Positions 1 through 10,170 of a stretch of DNA of 64,000 nt are shown here, one piece after another; within the stretch, counting starts at the first letter, position 1; each line of letters opens with the position of its first letter. The stretch is taken from NCBI GenBank assembly GCA_036346375.1, contig CM070508.1, positions 23,814,852-23,878,851 of the forward strand. Reading direction: 5' to 3'. The notes under the pieces were generated by a model. The model did not search any database. It was not told where the DNA came from and saw only the letters and a list, made by a program, of their open reading frames with translations. The stretch is from Guadua angustifolia (Eukaryota > Streptophyta > Magnoliopsida > Poales > Poaceae). The position numbers were made by a program, and so were the translations under genes.

Positions 1-93
1 CGACACCGGGCGAGCAAGGCGTGGTCACCCACCTGCTCGCCCGGCGGGTAGGGCCTGATCACCCACCTGCCCGCCAGGCTGCCACGGGGCCAC
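1..93. repeat. 57-bp minisatellite, left-edge copy
   Basis: About 1.6 units of the same G+C-rich repeat found at 5771-6440, with the shared core GATCACCCACCTGC and related CCGCCAGG and GGGC blocks. It lies 3' of the element A integrase in element orientation and is cut by the window edge. Tat-lineage elements are known to carry tandem repeats in their 3' untranslated region, which fits this position. Confidence 0.75.
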
Positions 94-650
94 CTTGGAT
101 GTTTGAATTAGGTCAGTTCTCCAGCACTTCATTTGCGATTGCACGTAGCTACTGAAAATACAAGTAGGCGTTACGCAAAGCATGCAGGAAATATACTGGA
201 GAACGCAAGTTCCTGCGCGGGGTTGTCATGATCCCTTTCTTTGGAACTTAGGTCCTTGTGACTCGGAACCAGCCCATGACGTTGCATAGTAAGGCAGTAG
301 GTTCCCAGGAGTGGTATTGGGCCTGCGGTGCTCGCGGTGACAGCCAACGGTGCTTTGCAGAGCAAACCCGAGGTGTGCGAGCTGCGTTTGAGCCACCATA
401 CCACACTCACGCCCCTGGTTGCCTGTCCTCGCGCAACGCAAACACCGGGTGTTACCGCAGATCGACAAGGAGTGGCCAACCCGTCGGTACCCATGACACC
501 CCCGCGAAATATTACCCACCAGGGCACAAGCAAGGAGAATAAAGCTGAAGCCTTTAAAACAACTTTACTGACCGCCAGCAGTCGCCGATCAGCCATGGGA
601 GAGCTCGCCCATACAGCTAATCAGAGTGAACTACCGGGTACTTACAGTTC
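94..650 (-). other. Element A 3' untranslated region
   Basis: No supported gene lies here. The stretch follows the integrase stop codon at 651 in element orientation and runs into the 57-bp repeat. Overlapping open frames on both strands reach 141 codons, but none resembles a known domain and they overlap one another, as expected of G+C-rich noncoding DNA. I could not place a polypurine tract or 3' LTR start. Confidence 0.5.
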
Positions 651-1909
651 TTAGGGGTAAAATTTTCGCAACAACTCCACGTTGAAGGAGTTGGCCAGCT
701 CTTGATCGTCCTTAGTGGCCAACTGGACCGCCCTGGGTCGAGATTCTGAGACCACCTTGAAGGGGCCCTCCCACCGGGGAGACAATTTGTGGAGCCTAGC
801 ATGCGTTTGGATTCTGCGCAAGACCAGGTCGCCCACTGCCAGTGTTCTCTCATGGACCCGGGTGGCGTGGTACCGCCTGAGACTTTGCTGGTACCGAGCA
901 GCACACAAGGCCGCCCAGTCGCGCACCTCATCCATAAGGTTGACTTCTTCTCAACGGTGGTCTTCTTGTCCTTCCTCGCTGAACGCCGAGACGCGTAGTG
1001 AGCCGAGCGACAGCTCAGGACAACTTCTGCACCGTAGACCAAGAAGAAGGGTGTTTCTCCAGTCGCCTGACTAGGTGTGGTCCAGAGCTACCACAACACA
1101 GCTGGGAGTTCTTCCGTCCACCGCGCCCCCCGCTTATAGAGTCGATCAAATGCTCTGGTCTTTAAGCCTCTTAACACCAGCGCGTTGGCACGCTCCGCTT
1201 GGCCATTGCTCCTCGGGTGGGCCACCGAAGCAAAGCATACCTTGATGCCCATCTCATCACAAAACTCCAGGAAGGCCGCGCTGGTGAATTGAGTGCCGTT
1301 GTCGGTGATGATGCGATTGGCGACTCCAAAATGGGTGAAGATTCCGTAGATGAACTTGATAGCAGCAGAAGCCATGATGTCACGTACTGCTTCGGCTTCG
1401 ACCCACTTGGTGAATTTGTCGATGGCGACGAACAGGTGAGTGAAGCCCCCCGTGTCCCGCGGGAACGAGCCTAGGATATCCAGCCCCTAGACCGCGAACG
1501 GCCAGGAGAGCGGGATGGTTTGCAGAGCTTGGGCTGGTCGGTGGATTCGCCTCGCGAAGAATTGGCATGCTTCGCATCTCCTCACCAGCTCGCAAGCATC
1601 CTGGAGGGCAGTAGGCCAATAAAATCCTTGGCAGAACGCTTTGCCGACAAGCGTCCGACCGGACATATGGCTCCCGCACATGCCTCCATGGATATCGGAG
1701 AGCAAGCTGCTCCCCACTTCCCGAGTGATGCACTTCAAGAGAATTCGCTTCGCTCGGCCAGATAGGTCCCCACCTACCAGAGTATAGCACTTGGCCTTGC
1801 GTGCAATTTTCTCAGCTGAGGCATCATCGTCGGGGATCACTCGGTCTCGCAGGAAGGCTAGGATAGGATCCATCCACTGACCTTCCCGGCCAAGCGTAGC
1901 GATCACCAC
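651..1909 (-). pseudogene. pol: Element A integrase (frameshifted)
   Basis: Integrase would join element cDNA to host DNA in the nucleus. The N-terminal zinc-binding HHCC module is visible near 1560-1720 (GGMCGSH, then CEACQFF). A catalytic-core motif IITDNGTQFTSAAF and the later HPRSNGQAERAN motif lie in 1088-1375. The C-terminal segment, with LSPRWEGPFKVV and the terminal LLRKFYP before the stop, is at 651-935. These pieces sit in different frames: the first catalytic Asp region (about 1480-1500) and the core are separated by frameshifts near 1380 and 1085. Function is certainly lost; the family assignment is secure. Confidence 0.88.
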
Positions 1910-2014
1910 GTGATCGTCCGGGTGCTCCGCTTGGCCAAGCTTTTCCCCGGGTGCCGCACCGGCGGCACCGCCGCCTTCCCTCCCAGACCTGGGGGCTGAG
2001 GCAGGTGTGCTGCC

Positions 2015-2491
2015 TTACCTCCCTAAACTGGAGGCTGCAACAGCTGCACCGCCCTCCCCGCCTGAGTCGGAGGCCGCGACGGCTGCACCGTTGTCCCTGC
2101 CTGAACTGGGGGCAACGACGGACGGTCGCGATAGTCTTTCTTCAAAGACCCTGACAGGGACAGAGGTTCTTGAGGACGTGAGCTGTGAAAGCCCGTCCGC
2201 CATATGGTTGTCACGTCGAGGGATATGGATGTATCCCAGTCCTTCGAAGTGGCGCTCCATCTTCCTGACCTCCGCCAAGTAGGCGGCCATGGTAGGGTAA
2301 GAGCATTGAAATTCCTTCCGCGCTTGATTAATGACCAGCAAGGAGTCGCCTTTGACTTGGAGGCACCGAACACCTAACGCCAAGACGGCGCGCAGCCCTG
2401 CCAGTAGGCCCTCGAATTCGACGATGTTGTTGGTGGCCTTGAAGTTGAGGGCGACCACATACTGGAGGATGTCACCGGTTGGAGAGACCAA
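2015..2491 (-). pseudogene. pol: Element A second (archaeal-type) RNase H and linker
   Basis: This segment contains MVSPTGDILQYVVALNFKAT, then NNIVEFEGLLAGLRAVLALG and KGDSLLVINQ, and ends in the HIPRRDNHMADGLSQL block. It is the additional RNase H domain placed between the ordinary RNase H and integrase in Tat-lineage elements. The usual FDGS start of the domain falls in another frame upstream (about 2500-2540). A long Ala/Ser/Gly-rich, G+C-rich tail (2015-2150) links to integrase. The copy is frameshifted against its neighbours and presumably dead. Confidence 0.8.
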
Positions 2492-2544
2492 GACAACCCA
2501 GCCCCCGCGCCTTCGAGCCTGAAGGAGCCGTCGAAGAATAAAGT

Positions 2545-4843
2545 CTAGGGGGAAGGCACGAGTGTTTCTTTAGCTTCAGGAGTGGAGGGAGTCCATTCGG
2601 CAACAAACTCCGCTAGCTTTTGGCTCTTAATGGCGGTGCGGGATACAAACTTGAGACAGAATTCCCCCAACTCCACCGACCACTTGGCGATGCGGCCTTC
2701 AGCTTCTCGGTTGTGGAGGATCTCTCGCAGGGGGTAGGCAGTGACCACCATGATTTCTCGTCCCTGAAAGTAGTGCCACAGCTTCCTGGACGCCACCAGG
2801 ACGGCATACAACATTTTCTGTGCTTGCGGGTATCTAGTCTCTGCCTCATGTAGCACCTTGCTGACATAGTAGACCGGCTTCTAGACGCCTTCCCTCTTCG
2901 CCACCAGTACCGCGCTCACCACTGCTGGGGTAGCAGCGATGTACAGGAGCAATGGTTCGTCGGGCTTGGGGGTGACTAGTATTGGCGGGGAGGAGAGGTA
3001 CTGCTTCAAGTCTTCAAATGCTCGTTGAGCCTCGTCAGTCCACTCGAAGTGGTTTGTCTTCTTCAGTAGCTTGAATAGGGGCAGACTCCTTTCTCCCAAC
3101 CGAGCAATAAATCGCCTAAAGGAAGCCAGGCGACCAACCAGGCACTGCACCTGCTTGAGCCGAACCGGCGGCTTCATGTGTTCAATGGCCGCTATCTTGT
3201 CAGGATTGGCCTCAATGCCCCGCCTGGACACGAGGAACCCTAATAACTTCCTAGAGGGCACGTCGAACACACATTTCTCAGGGTTGAGTTTTAAGTAATT
3301 CTTCCGGAGGTTGGCGAAGGTTTCCTTCAGGTCTTCAATCAGTTCTTCGCTCTTTTTCACTTTTATGACCAAGTCGTCGATGTACACCTCAAGATTGTGC
3401 CCTATCTGTGGACGGAAAGTAATATGCATGGCGCGTTGATAAGTAGAACCAGCATTTTTTAACCCGAAAGCCATTCTGATATAACAATAAACATCCATGG
3501 GGGTTACAAAAGCAGTTTTTTTGTTCGTCTTCCGCCGCCATGTTAATCTGGTGGTACTTCGAGTACGCATCCAGAAAGCACAGCAGCTCGCATCCTGCCA
3601 TCGAGTCGACGATGAGATCAACGCGCGGCAGGGGGTAAGGATCCTTCGGGCAGGCCTTGTTGAGGTCGGTGAAGTTGACACACATCCGCCACTTTCCGTT
3701 GGATTTCTTGACAAGCACAGGGTTGGCAAGCCACTCGAGGTGAGAGACTTCCCATACAATCCCTGCATACAGCAGCTTCTCTACCTCCTCCCGAATAGCA
3801 TCTTGCCGCTCTAGTGCCTGATGCCGGACCTTTTGGCGGACCGGGCACACCTCGGGGAGCATTGCCAGTCGGTGCTCGATCACCTCTCTAGGGACCCCAG
3901 TCATATCGGACGGTTGCCAGGCGAACACGTTAGAATTAGACCGGAGAAGGTGACAAGCGCGTCTTTCTATTTGGCGCTGAGGTTGGCGCCAATAAAGACG
4001 GTCTTCCCAGGGCTCACCCTCACTTAGGGAGACCTTCTTTACCTCGCTGGCCGAGCCGGGCGAGGCGCGGGTCTGCGCCTGAGGGGCTCCCAAAAAGGCG
4101 GCATCAGCCGGCTTCACATAGGTGGCACCAGCCAGGTCCAGTGCGTGCTTGTGGCAACGCAAAGCTTCTGGCCTGTCCACCCGGATGAATATGGGGCCAC
4201 TAGGCCCTGGTATCTTCACCACCATGTATCCATAGTGGGTTGCCGCCATGAACTTGGCCAACGTCGGTCGGCCAAGTATTGCGTTGTACGGGAGGTCGAA
4301 GTCGGCGACTTCGAAGTCGACTAGCTCCGTACGGTAGTTGCTTTCCTCCCCGAAGGTGACAGGGAGGCGCACCTGGCCCAAGAGGATCGAGCCAGGCCCC
4401 GGGGCTATGCCATAGAAGGGCAAGGCCGGGAGCAGCTCCTGGCTTGATATTTGGAGCGCCCGGAATGCCTGGGAGGATAGGAGGTTGATGGAGCTCCCTC
4501 CGTCCACGAGCACTCGTCCGAGCTTCACGTTGCGGATCGTGGGTGAAACCACGACCGGAAGGTGACCTATGCCGGCAGTGCTCTCAGGGTGGTCGGCCCG
4601 ATTGAAGGTGATTGGCTCCTTCAACCACTTCAGCATCCGACACGCCCCTGAACTCGACGCCGTGGCGCAGACTTCCCTCCTTAGCCGCTTGTAGGACGCG
4701 TTGGAGGGGTAGGTGGACGAGCCACCATGAATGTACGCCACGGCGTGGTCCGCCTGTTGGAAGGCCAGCGGGGCGGGGTCTTCGTCTTGATCGTCGTCGC
4801 GAGGGCGGTACTCCTTGAGCCCCTGCTCGACCATCTTGCTCAC
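2545..4843 (-). pseudogene. pol: Element A protease, reverse transcriptase and RNase H
   Basis: The upstream part (4843-3389) holds the aspartic protease with its catalytic VLVDGGSSIN (Asp codon near 4500) and YNAILGRPTLAKFMA. The RT palm follows with NPVLVKKSNGKWRMCVNF and CFLDAYSKYHQI. A frameshift near 3500 moves reading to the 2881-3768 frame, which carries the catalytic YIDD at 3373-3384, the KLLGFLVSRRGIEANP block and the thumb. Another break near 2880 precedes RNase H (2545-2856, YPQAQKMLYAVLVASRKLWH). Domain order and spacing match a complete Tat pol, but at least two frameshifts make it inactive. Confidence 0.9.
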
Positions 4844-5577
4844 AACCTGGCAACTAGCCAGGTCGTGAGTGTTGGTCCTGTGGATTGGGCAGAAAAGCTT
4901 GCCCTCTTTCTCCTCGCGGCGGTCGTTCCTCCGACCGCGATGGTCATCCCGCCAGTCGTGGCGGTCATCCCGCCGGTCGCGCCTTCACGGCCGGGCGTCT
5001 TCATGCTCGCGCTCAGCGGTCAGAACCCGCCTGGTCTGAACCGCCTCGTGCCTCCGCGCCTTCTTGCTCAAAGGGCCAGGACCCCTCGAGGTCCCAGCTT
5101 CGTCCCCGCCACGTCCTCGTGCGGTGCCAGACACCGGCCCCCGAGCCTTCGCCGCCCGTGCACACTTGTGCGCCAGGGAGAAGAGCTCGGAGGTGGTGGT
5201 GATGTTGCGGGTCGCCATCTTTTCCCGCATCTTGCGGTCTCGAATGCCTCTTCGAAAGGCGATGATGATCGATCGCTCCAAACCGGGATCGTGGTTGCGC
5301 GGTGGTAGAATCGCCGAATGAAGTCGCACAATGACTCCCCTTTTTCCTGCTCGAGGGCGTGGAGATCATCCTCCATGCCCGGCTGTGTGTAGGAGCCCTG
5401 AAAGTTGGCAACGAAGAGGCTGCACAACTCCTCCCACGAGCACACTGATCCCTGCGGGAGGTTCAACAGCCAGGACCAGGCGGACCCCTTCAAGGCCGTT
5501 GGGAAGTAGTTAGCCATGGCCTTCTCAGACCCGCCAGCGGCACGCATCACCATGGTGTAAATCTGCAAGAACCCCAT
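4844..5577 (-). pseudogene. gag: Element A gag, N-terminally truncated
   Basis: Gag forms the virus-like particle that packages element RNA. The retrotransposon gag domain is clear: FLQIYTMVMRAAGGSEKAMA, SAWSWLLNLPQGSV and SLFVANFQGSYTQPG (5577-5400), then the SLCDFIRRFYHRATTI segment. Reading changes frame near 5330. Downstream is an Arg/Asp-rich basic stretch (about 4890-4985) and the Cys/His motif CPIHRTNTHDLASC (about 4860-4905), typical of Tat nucleocapsids. A normal Tat gag has a long region before the FLQIY block; here that region is replaced within about 80 bp by unrelated leader DNA. Confidence 0.85.
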
Positions 5578-5770
5578 TTAATGTCGCTGTATGGCTTCGC
5601 CCAGTCCGCCAGGGAAGTGACACTCCTGCGATGGGTTTGGTGAGAGGCGTCAGAGGGATGGGCCGTCATCGTGTCGATAGCATAATTCTTCGCAATCAAT
5701 GGCCCTAACACAGCATGTCAGGGGAAGGAGACTTTGAGGTGAAGCCTTCTCCTCATTCCTTTGGTTGTCT
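5578..5770 (-). other. Element A leader between gag and minisatellite
   Basis: No gene is supported. In element orientation this is the leader or LTR remnant just upstream of gag. The minus strand reads a possible LTR-like terminus TGCTATCGACA near 5675, but no canonical tRNA-complementary primer-binding site follows it. I suspect a deletion removed the PBS and the gag N-terminus. Confidence 0.4.
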
Positions 5771-6440
5771 TCGTGGCCTAACGGGTGGGGCCCGATCGCC
5801 CGCCCGCTTGCCAGGCCGCCACGGAGGCCGAGGCCCGGCGAGCAGGGCCTGATCGCCCACCTACTTGCCAGGCCGCCACATAAGCTGATGCCCGGTGGGC
5901 AGGGCTTGATCGCCCACCTGCCCGCCAGGACGCCATGTGGGCCGACACCCGGTCGGCAGGGCTTGATCGCCCACCTGCCCGCCAGGACGCCATGTGGGCC
6001 GACGCCCGGTCGGCAGGGCTTGATCACCCACCTGCCCGCCAGGCCACCACGCGGGCTTCCCACCCGGCGAGCAAGGCATGACCGCCCACTTGCTCGCCAG
6101 ACCGCCACGTGGGCTTCCCGCCCGGTGAGCAGGGCATGATTGCCCACCTGCTCGCCAGGTCGCCATGTGGGCCGATGCCCGGCGGGCAGGGCTTGATCGC
6201 CCACCTGCCCGCCAGGCCGCCACGCGGGCTTCCCGCCCGGCAAGCAGGGCATGACCACCCCCCTGCTCGCCAGGCCGCCACGTGGGCTTCCCACCTGGCG
6301 AGCAAGGCATGATCGCCCATCTGCTCGCCAGGCCGCCACGTGGGTTGATGCCCGCGGCAAGGCTTGATCGCCCACCGCCCGCCCAGCCGCCACATCGCTT
6401 CCGCCTGCGGCGGTATGACCGCCCACCTACTGCCAAAGCC
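5771..6440. repeat. 57-bp G+C-rich minisatellite, about 11-12 units
   Basis: The block GCCAGG recurs at 5924, 5981 and 6038, giving an exact 57-bp period through the middle of the array. Units vary in the GTGGGCTTCC versus GTGGGCCGAT half, suggesting two subtypes mixed within the array. Because 57 is divisible by three, several frames stay open for more than 200 codons on the minus strand (19-residue repeats with WRPGGQVGDQ). I read this as a consequence of period length, not as a gene. It lies upstream of element A gag, in or next to its 5' LTR. Confidence 0.9.
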
Positions 6441-6541
6441 GCCCGCTGGGCAGCCTTCTTGGGCCCACTAATCATGGGTGAGAGGGTACCTCGGTGCAAA
6501 GTACACCGACACTCTCCACATCCTCACATGTGGGGGCATCA
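6441..6541 (-). mobile_element. Putative 5' LTR terminus of element A
   Basis: Minus-strand sequence starting TGATGCCCCCACATGTG at 6541 abuts the PIF transposase relic without overlap, as expected for an LTR starting with TG. No matching LTR start is visible at the other end of the element inside this window, so the LTR length and its relation to the minisatellite remain open. Confidence 0.5.
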
Positions 6542-7066
6542 CAGGTAATGTCAGCCAAACTTGTCGCTAACCCCTTGTGTGAACATATCCAAGCACTCCA
6601 GTGAAGTGCTCTTGCCGATCTTTAGATATTCATCAAGTTGGTCAGCAGGGGTGCCATATGCCATCATATGAATATCCGCCATGCACTTATGTAATGGTGA
6701 GAGTCCGAGCCGTTTCGTGCAATTTGCCCTATGAGTGAAATAGGGAGACCACTCGGCAAGGGCATTCATCATTTGTAGAAATAGGGGTTTTCCCCCTTCG
6801 GAACCTTCTATGAAACATCAAGTTGGTGTAGAGTGAGTTTTTGGAGAAGTAATTAGCAACGAGCTGTTTATGGGCCTCTTCACAATTCCACTATATGCAC
6901 CTCCTAGTACCACTTTGGCACCGATAAATCCAAACTCGAAGTGCATAGAAAAAGAGTTGAGGGTGTCCTGCTCGACGATGGGATGCTCCATGATCTTAGT
7001 TGGGTCTATTGTGTTGGAGTCATTAGATTCGTTGGAGTTGTAAGATGAATCCAAGTGGCTTGACAT
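6542..7066 (-). pseudogene. PIF/Harbinger-type transposase fragment (HARBI1-like nuclease family)
   Basis: The segment 6551-6772 carries LSPLHKCMADIHMMAYGTPA, DEYLKIGKSTSLECLDMF and the end TQGVSDKFG, a pattern recognised from plant PIF/Harbinger DDE transposases (the usual LQKCTAA...AYG...DEYLKIGEST...FG.YLR). After FG the frame has a TGA and then HYL, and is cut by element A at 6541. Upstream (7066-6818) is a Ser/Asn/Asp-rich N-terminus starting MSSHLDSSYNSNESNDSN. That part joins the core in one frame through a single TGA near 6816, with a further degenerate RRF.RG block shifted by an indel. The catalytic C-terminal half lies beyond element A, outside the window. Confidence 0.85.
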
Positions 7067-7844
7067 AGTAGGGATTGCTTAAAGGATTACAAAGGAGATA
7101 GGAGATAGGTTTTAGGTTTGTGGATAGACATTGGTTTGGTTAGATAGTATAATATATAGGGTTGAGATAGCATTGGTACTACAAGCTTTGGGACTACATG
7201 TAAGCGAAAGTTGTTGACTACATAGTAGTCAATGTAAAATTGATGTCTGCATAGTAGGCTTTGGGATTGGATGCAAGTGAAAATTAGTGACTACATAGTA
7301 GTTGGTGTAAAATAGCTGACTACATGCAATTAAGAGTGAGGGAGTGCATGTCTTTTAGTGAGAGAGTGCACCTCATGCGCTGAACTACACAATTTATCTA
7401 AAAGCATCAATGAAAAATCAACTTATCAATCTGAAGTCCTCTTGTGCCCATTGTAACTGCTTACCTGTCCTATATCTACATCCTCATCACCACTATTAAT
7501 ATCGATGAATGGCTAGACTCGCAAACTTGATGCTGATAGTGGAGTGCCCGACTCAGAAAGCGATAGGCTCCCTTTGGCTATTGATGGCTATGGTGCTGAG
7601 AATAGAGGATATTATGAAGGGCCACTAGCAAAGTGAAAAATCTGAGGCATAGGAGACTATTGAGGAATTTGCTGGGGAATGAGGGAATTCAAAGAATTTT
7701 GGAAGTAACTTAAGAAACCACCAAGCGGGTACAAAATCATTCCATTGCTAACAAATTACAAACAAGCAAACACTATGAGTGTACACTACTATTAACACCC
7801 CTATGGAATTCTCTCCAGATCACCAAAACACAACACTTTGGCTG
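7067..7844 (-). other. Flank of the PIF relic with possible ORF1 remnant
   Basis: No intact gene. Around 7180-7330 the motif GACTACATAGTAG and close variants recur three or four times. On the minus strand 7500-7745 encodes short Pro/Gln/Ser-rich pieces interrupted by stops, then KRTSD-like codons near 7420. This resembles the N-terminus of the SANT/MYB-like ORF1 partner protein that accompanies PIF/Harbinger transposases, but it is too degraded for a firm call. The last five bases, GGCTG (7840-7844), are the left target-site duplication of solo LTR F. Confidence 0.35.
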
Positions 7845-8454
7845 TGTAACATTCAAAATTTTAGCATTTCAAAATTTTCTTTAAGCTTTAAAGAATTTTG
7901 TGAATTTAAATTGAGCTCTCAAGTGCAAGCAAATTATTTGGATCAAAATTATAAGTTTAAATGAGTTGGACATAATTTATTTGGATTCTAAATGCTTAAA
8001 AGTATTTTTGAGATTTTGCTGTAATTTTTCCTAATTTGTTTGGTATTTATTTCGGCTTTTTGCATTTTTTGGAATTTCTTAAAAAGAAAATTAATTTTCT
8101 TTTCCATCTATCCACTCAGGCTGTTTTCCTCCTCCTGATTCTTTTTTCGTCGCTCGGCCTAGCCCCTTCTCTCCCGTGCGGCTTGCCTTCTTTCTCCCTC
8201 CGCTTAGCCCGGTCCGGCTCGTCTCCCCTCTCCTTGGGCCATCGTTCCATGGCCCGGTCCACCGCTCTGCACTTCAGCCTAGCTAAGCGGCCTGGTCCAC
8301 CCACACCTGTGCCACTAACCATGGGGTCACACCGGTCAACTACTGTTCATCGTCTTCCTCCCGGACTCTTGCCGTCGTCGAATCGCCCGCAACCACTGTC
8401 TTTATTTTCACCCACGCCCGTGCCGTAACCGCCCTAGAGACCTTAGCATCGGTG

Positions 8455-8462
8455 TCTATAAA
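8455..8462 (+). promoter_or_regulatory. TATA box of LTR F
   Basis: TATAAATG in the context GGTGTCTATAAATGCCAC, followed by a pyrimidine-rich leader, lies about 610 bp into LTR F, where a U3/R boundary is plausible. Element B inserted about 230 bp downstream. Confidence 0.6.
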
Positions 8463-8692
8463 TGCCACTACCCTTCCCTCTCTCATTTCTCAAGATCTGC
8501 CACGCCGAGACGCTACCAAAACCAAACCCTAACTGATTAGCTTCTCCGCCATATCGCCGAGTTTCTTCACAACTGTTTGACATCGCCGGTAAGCTATCGC
8601 CATTGCCTTTTGTTCCGTTGAGTTCATCGCATCGCCCTCTTTGTTTTGCCCCGAACCCCAAGCCAATCCGTCGTGATTTCACCCTGGCCATT

Positions 8693-9228
8693 TATCGATG
8701 TTTATGATCGGCAATAAAGAAGAATGAATAGTGCAAAGCGGAAGATCTGAGCTTGATGGTAACACAAGACACAAGGAGATTTATCCAAGTTCGGGCTCTC
8801 CGATGGAGATAATACCCTAGTCCTGCGTTCGGTGTTTTTTGGTGTATGGAAGTGTGTTCTTTCTTACAAATCTTTCTCCTCTCTCTCTTTCTCTCGAAGC
8901 TCCCCTCCTCTTTATACAGCAGAGGAGGGTTGCCTTTGTACAGTAGTGGAGGTTGTTGAAGCACAGCAGAGGGGGCAGTTGGGCGCAGAGGAGAGATTGT
9001 CCTGTGCATGGCCGACCACGCACAGTGGCCTGCAGGGGCAGAGCCGCCCTTTGCAGGGGCACAGGCGCTCCCCACCTAACCTGTCGACACCTTCTCCCGA
9101 TCTTTCCCTTGCTGCGCACGACTGAGGCCTTCTGGAAGGTCCCTCTTCTGTGTAACCGGCCTAGCCCACCCCCTTGGGATAATCCGGACGGCCCATTAAG
9201 CAAGTATCCGGGATCCGTGTATTCTACA
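8693..9228 (-). repeat. Element B 3' LTR
   Basis: In element orientation it starts TGTAGAATACACGG at 9228 and ends near CATCGATA at 8693; the terminal TG/CA is mutated at the 8693 side (TA instead of TG on the plus strand). A minus-strand TATAAA (8911-8916) lies in CTGTATAAAGAGG. It aligns base by base with 29092-29627. Confidence 0.9.
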
Positions 9229-10027
9229 GTAGCCCCCGAATGCTTTGCGATCGAGTTGCCGTCTCTTGGTTGCTTCTCGGCCGCCATGATGCTCGCCGGA
9301 TGTTTCCAAGCTCTGGCATGACTTCTTGACGAGCTCTCTCCGCCGAGTGCTATGCTGTCAGCAAGGAGGTCGTGAAGAACTCAATGGCCCTGTGCTTACT
9401 TTTTCGAGTGATACTCGGCCCAATTTATTGGGAGATTGGCGGTTGGCTAGTCTTGGAGTGTATCCTTGTTTGGGTTGGCCTTCAGCCGAGTGGTAACTTG
9501 GATTAGTTTAGTGATGCCCATACCCGATCATATCGGCGCATAGCTTGGCCCGTCATGGGGCGCACCATCATTTGGCTTCTAGCCGAGTGGTACCTGTACA
9601 TGTACAGCGGTCGGCTCAACATAGAGCGTACCTTGGATTATCCGAGTGGTACCTATGCCTGATCATATCGGTGCATAGCTTGGCCCATCATGGGGCATAC
9701 CCTCTGAATCCTTGATTTGAGACCTTTCCTAATACCTGATTCCGTCGTGTGGCAACCAGTGAGTGACCCGACATGGGGCATATTACGGGGGTACATTTTA
9801 ATTTTCAGTTCGGAAGGCACCCAGGTTCTGTTCGGAACGGAAACCGGCAATTGACCCAACGCGGGGTGTACCATATCCCGAACTGATTTTTGCCCTGGCG
9901 ACAGCTGTCCACCACGGTCGTGGTGTTCAGTTGGCTAGGACAAAATGAGGCGTGTTCTTGTCAGACCTAGTAGCGACGGGCGTGAGGAGGCGTGGTCCCC
10001 ACTCTGAGCGGGATCCATCATCACCCT
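9229..10027 (-). other. Element B polypurine tract and 3' untranslated region
   Basis: The minus strand immediately before the 3' LTR reads ATTCGGGGGCTAC (9229-9241), a good polypurine tract for plus-strand priming. The rest has no supported gene. It contains several imperfect repeats of the CATATCGG/GCATAGCTTGGCCC type (about 9520-9560 and 9655-9700). It ends at the promoter of the antisense gene, which reads the other way. Confidence 0.65.
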
Positions 10028-10033
10028 TTATAG
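10028..10033 (+). promoter_or_regulatory. TATA-like box of the element B antisense gene
   Basis: TTTATAG in the context CACCCTTTATAGCTC lies about 140 bp upstream of the ATG at 10171, on the strand opposite to gag-pol. Its distance to the start and the C-rich leader (10050-10165) suit a plant promoter. Inference from sequence only. Confidence 0.45.
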
Positions 10034-10170
10034 CTCTGAGGCACCGCACAGGACTCGAGTCTTCCTTCGCACACCACGCCCCTGCTTCTTCGACTCCGAA
10101 AAGTTCATCGCCTTCATTGCAAGCTTCATTGCTAGGGTTAGCTGCCACCGCATTTTTTTTCCTCGTGCCG

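Larger units (their letters stand above)
1..6541 (-). mobile_element. Element A: Ty3/gypsy Tat-lineage retrotransposon, 3' end off window
   Basis: Minus-strand gag-protease-RT-RNase H-archaeal-type RNase H-integrase in that order marks a Tat-lineage Ty3/gypsy element; the second RNase H is diagnostic of Tat. The right edge is read as 6541, where the minus strand starts TGATGCCCCC exactly where a PIF transposase reading frame (HYL codons, 6542-6550) stops. A TSD would be CAGGT (6542-6546), but the other end is outside the window. All ORFs are frameshifted, and the gag N-terminus and a recognisable primer-binding site are missing, so the copy is defective. The lineage call is firm; the exact LTR limits are not. 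Confidence 0.8.

Noticed and set aside
94..650. 3' LTR of element A beginning inside this stretch
   Set aside because: No sequence matching the TGATGCCCCCAC start at 6541 could be found, so the LTR boundary was left open.
1..6440. CRISPR-like array from the regular 57-bp period
   Set aside because: The repeats are contiguous and diverged with no unique spacers, and the window is plant nuclear DNA.
5650..6499. Open frames of 258, 212 and 123 codons on the minus strand
   Set aside because: They are products of a 57-bp repeat whose period is divisible by three; several frames on both strands are open at once and no domain is present.
8817..9321. Frames up to 156 codons, repeated at 29216-29948
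   Set aside because: The duplication is explained by the two LTRs of element B; the frames cross LTR boundaries and match no family.
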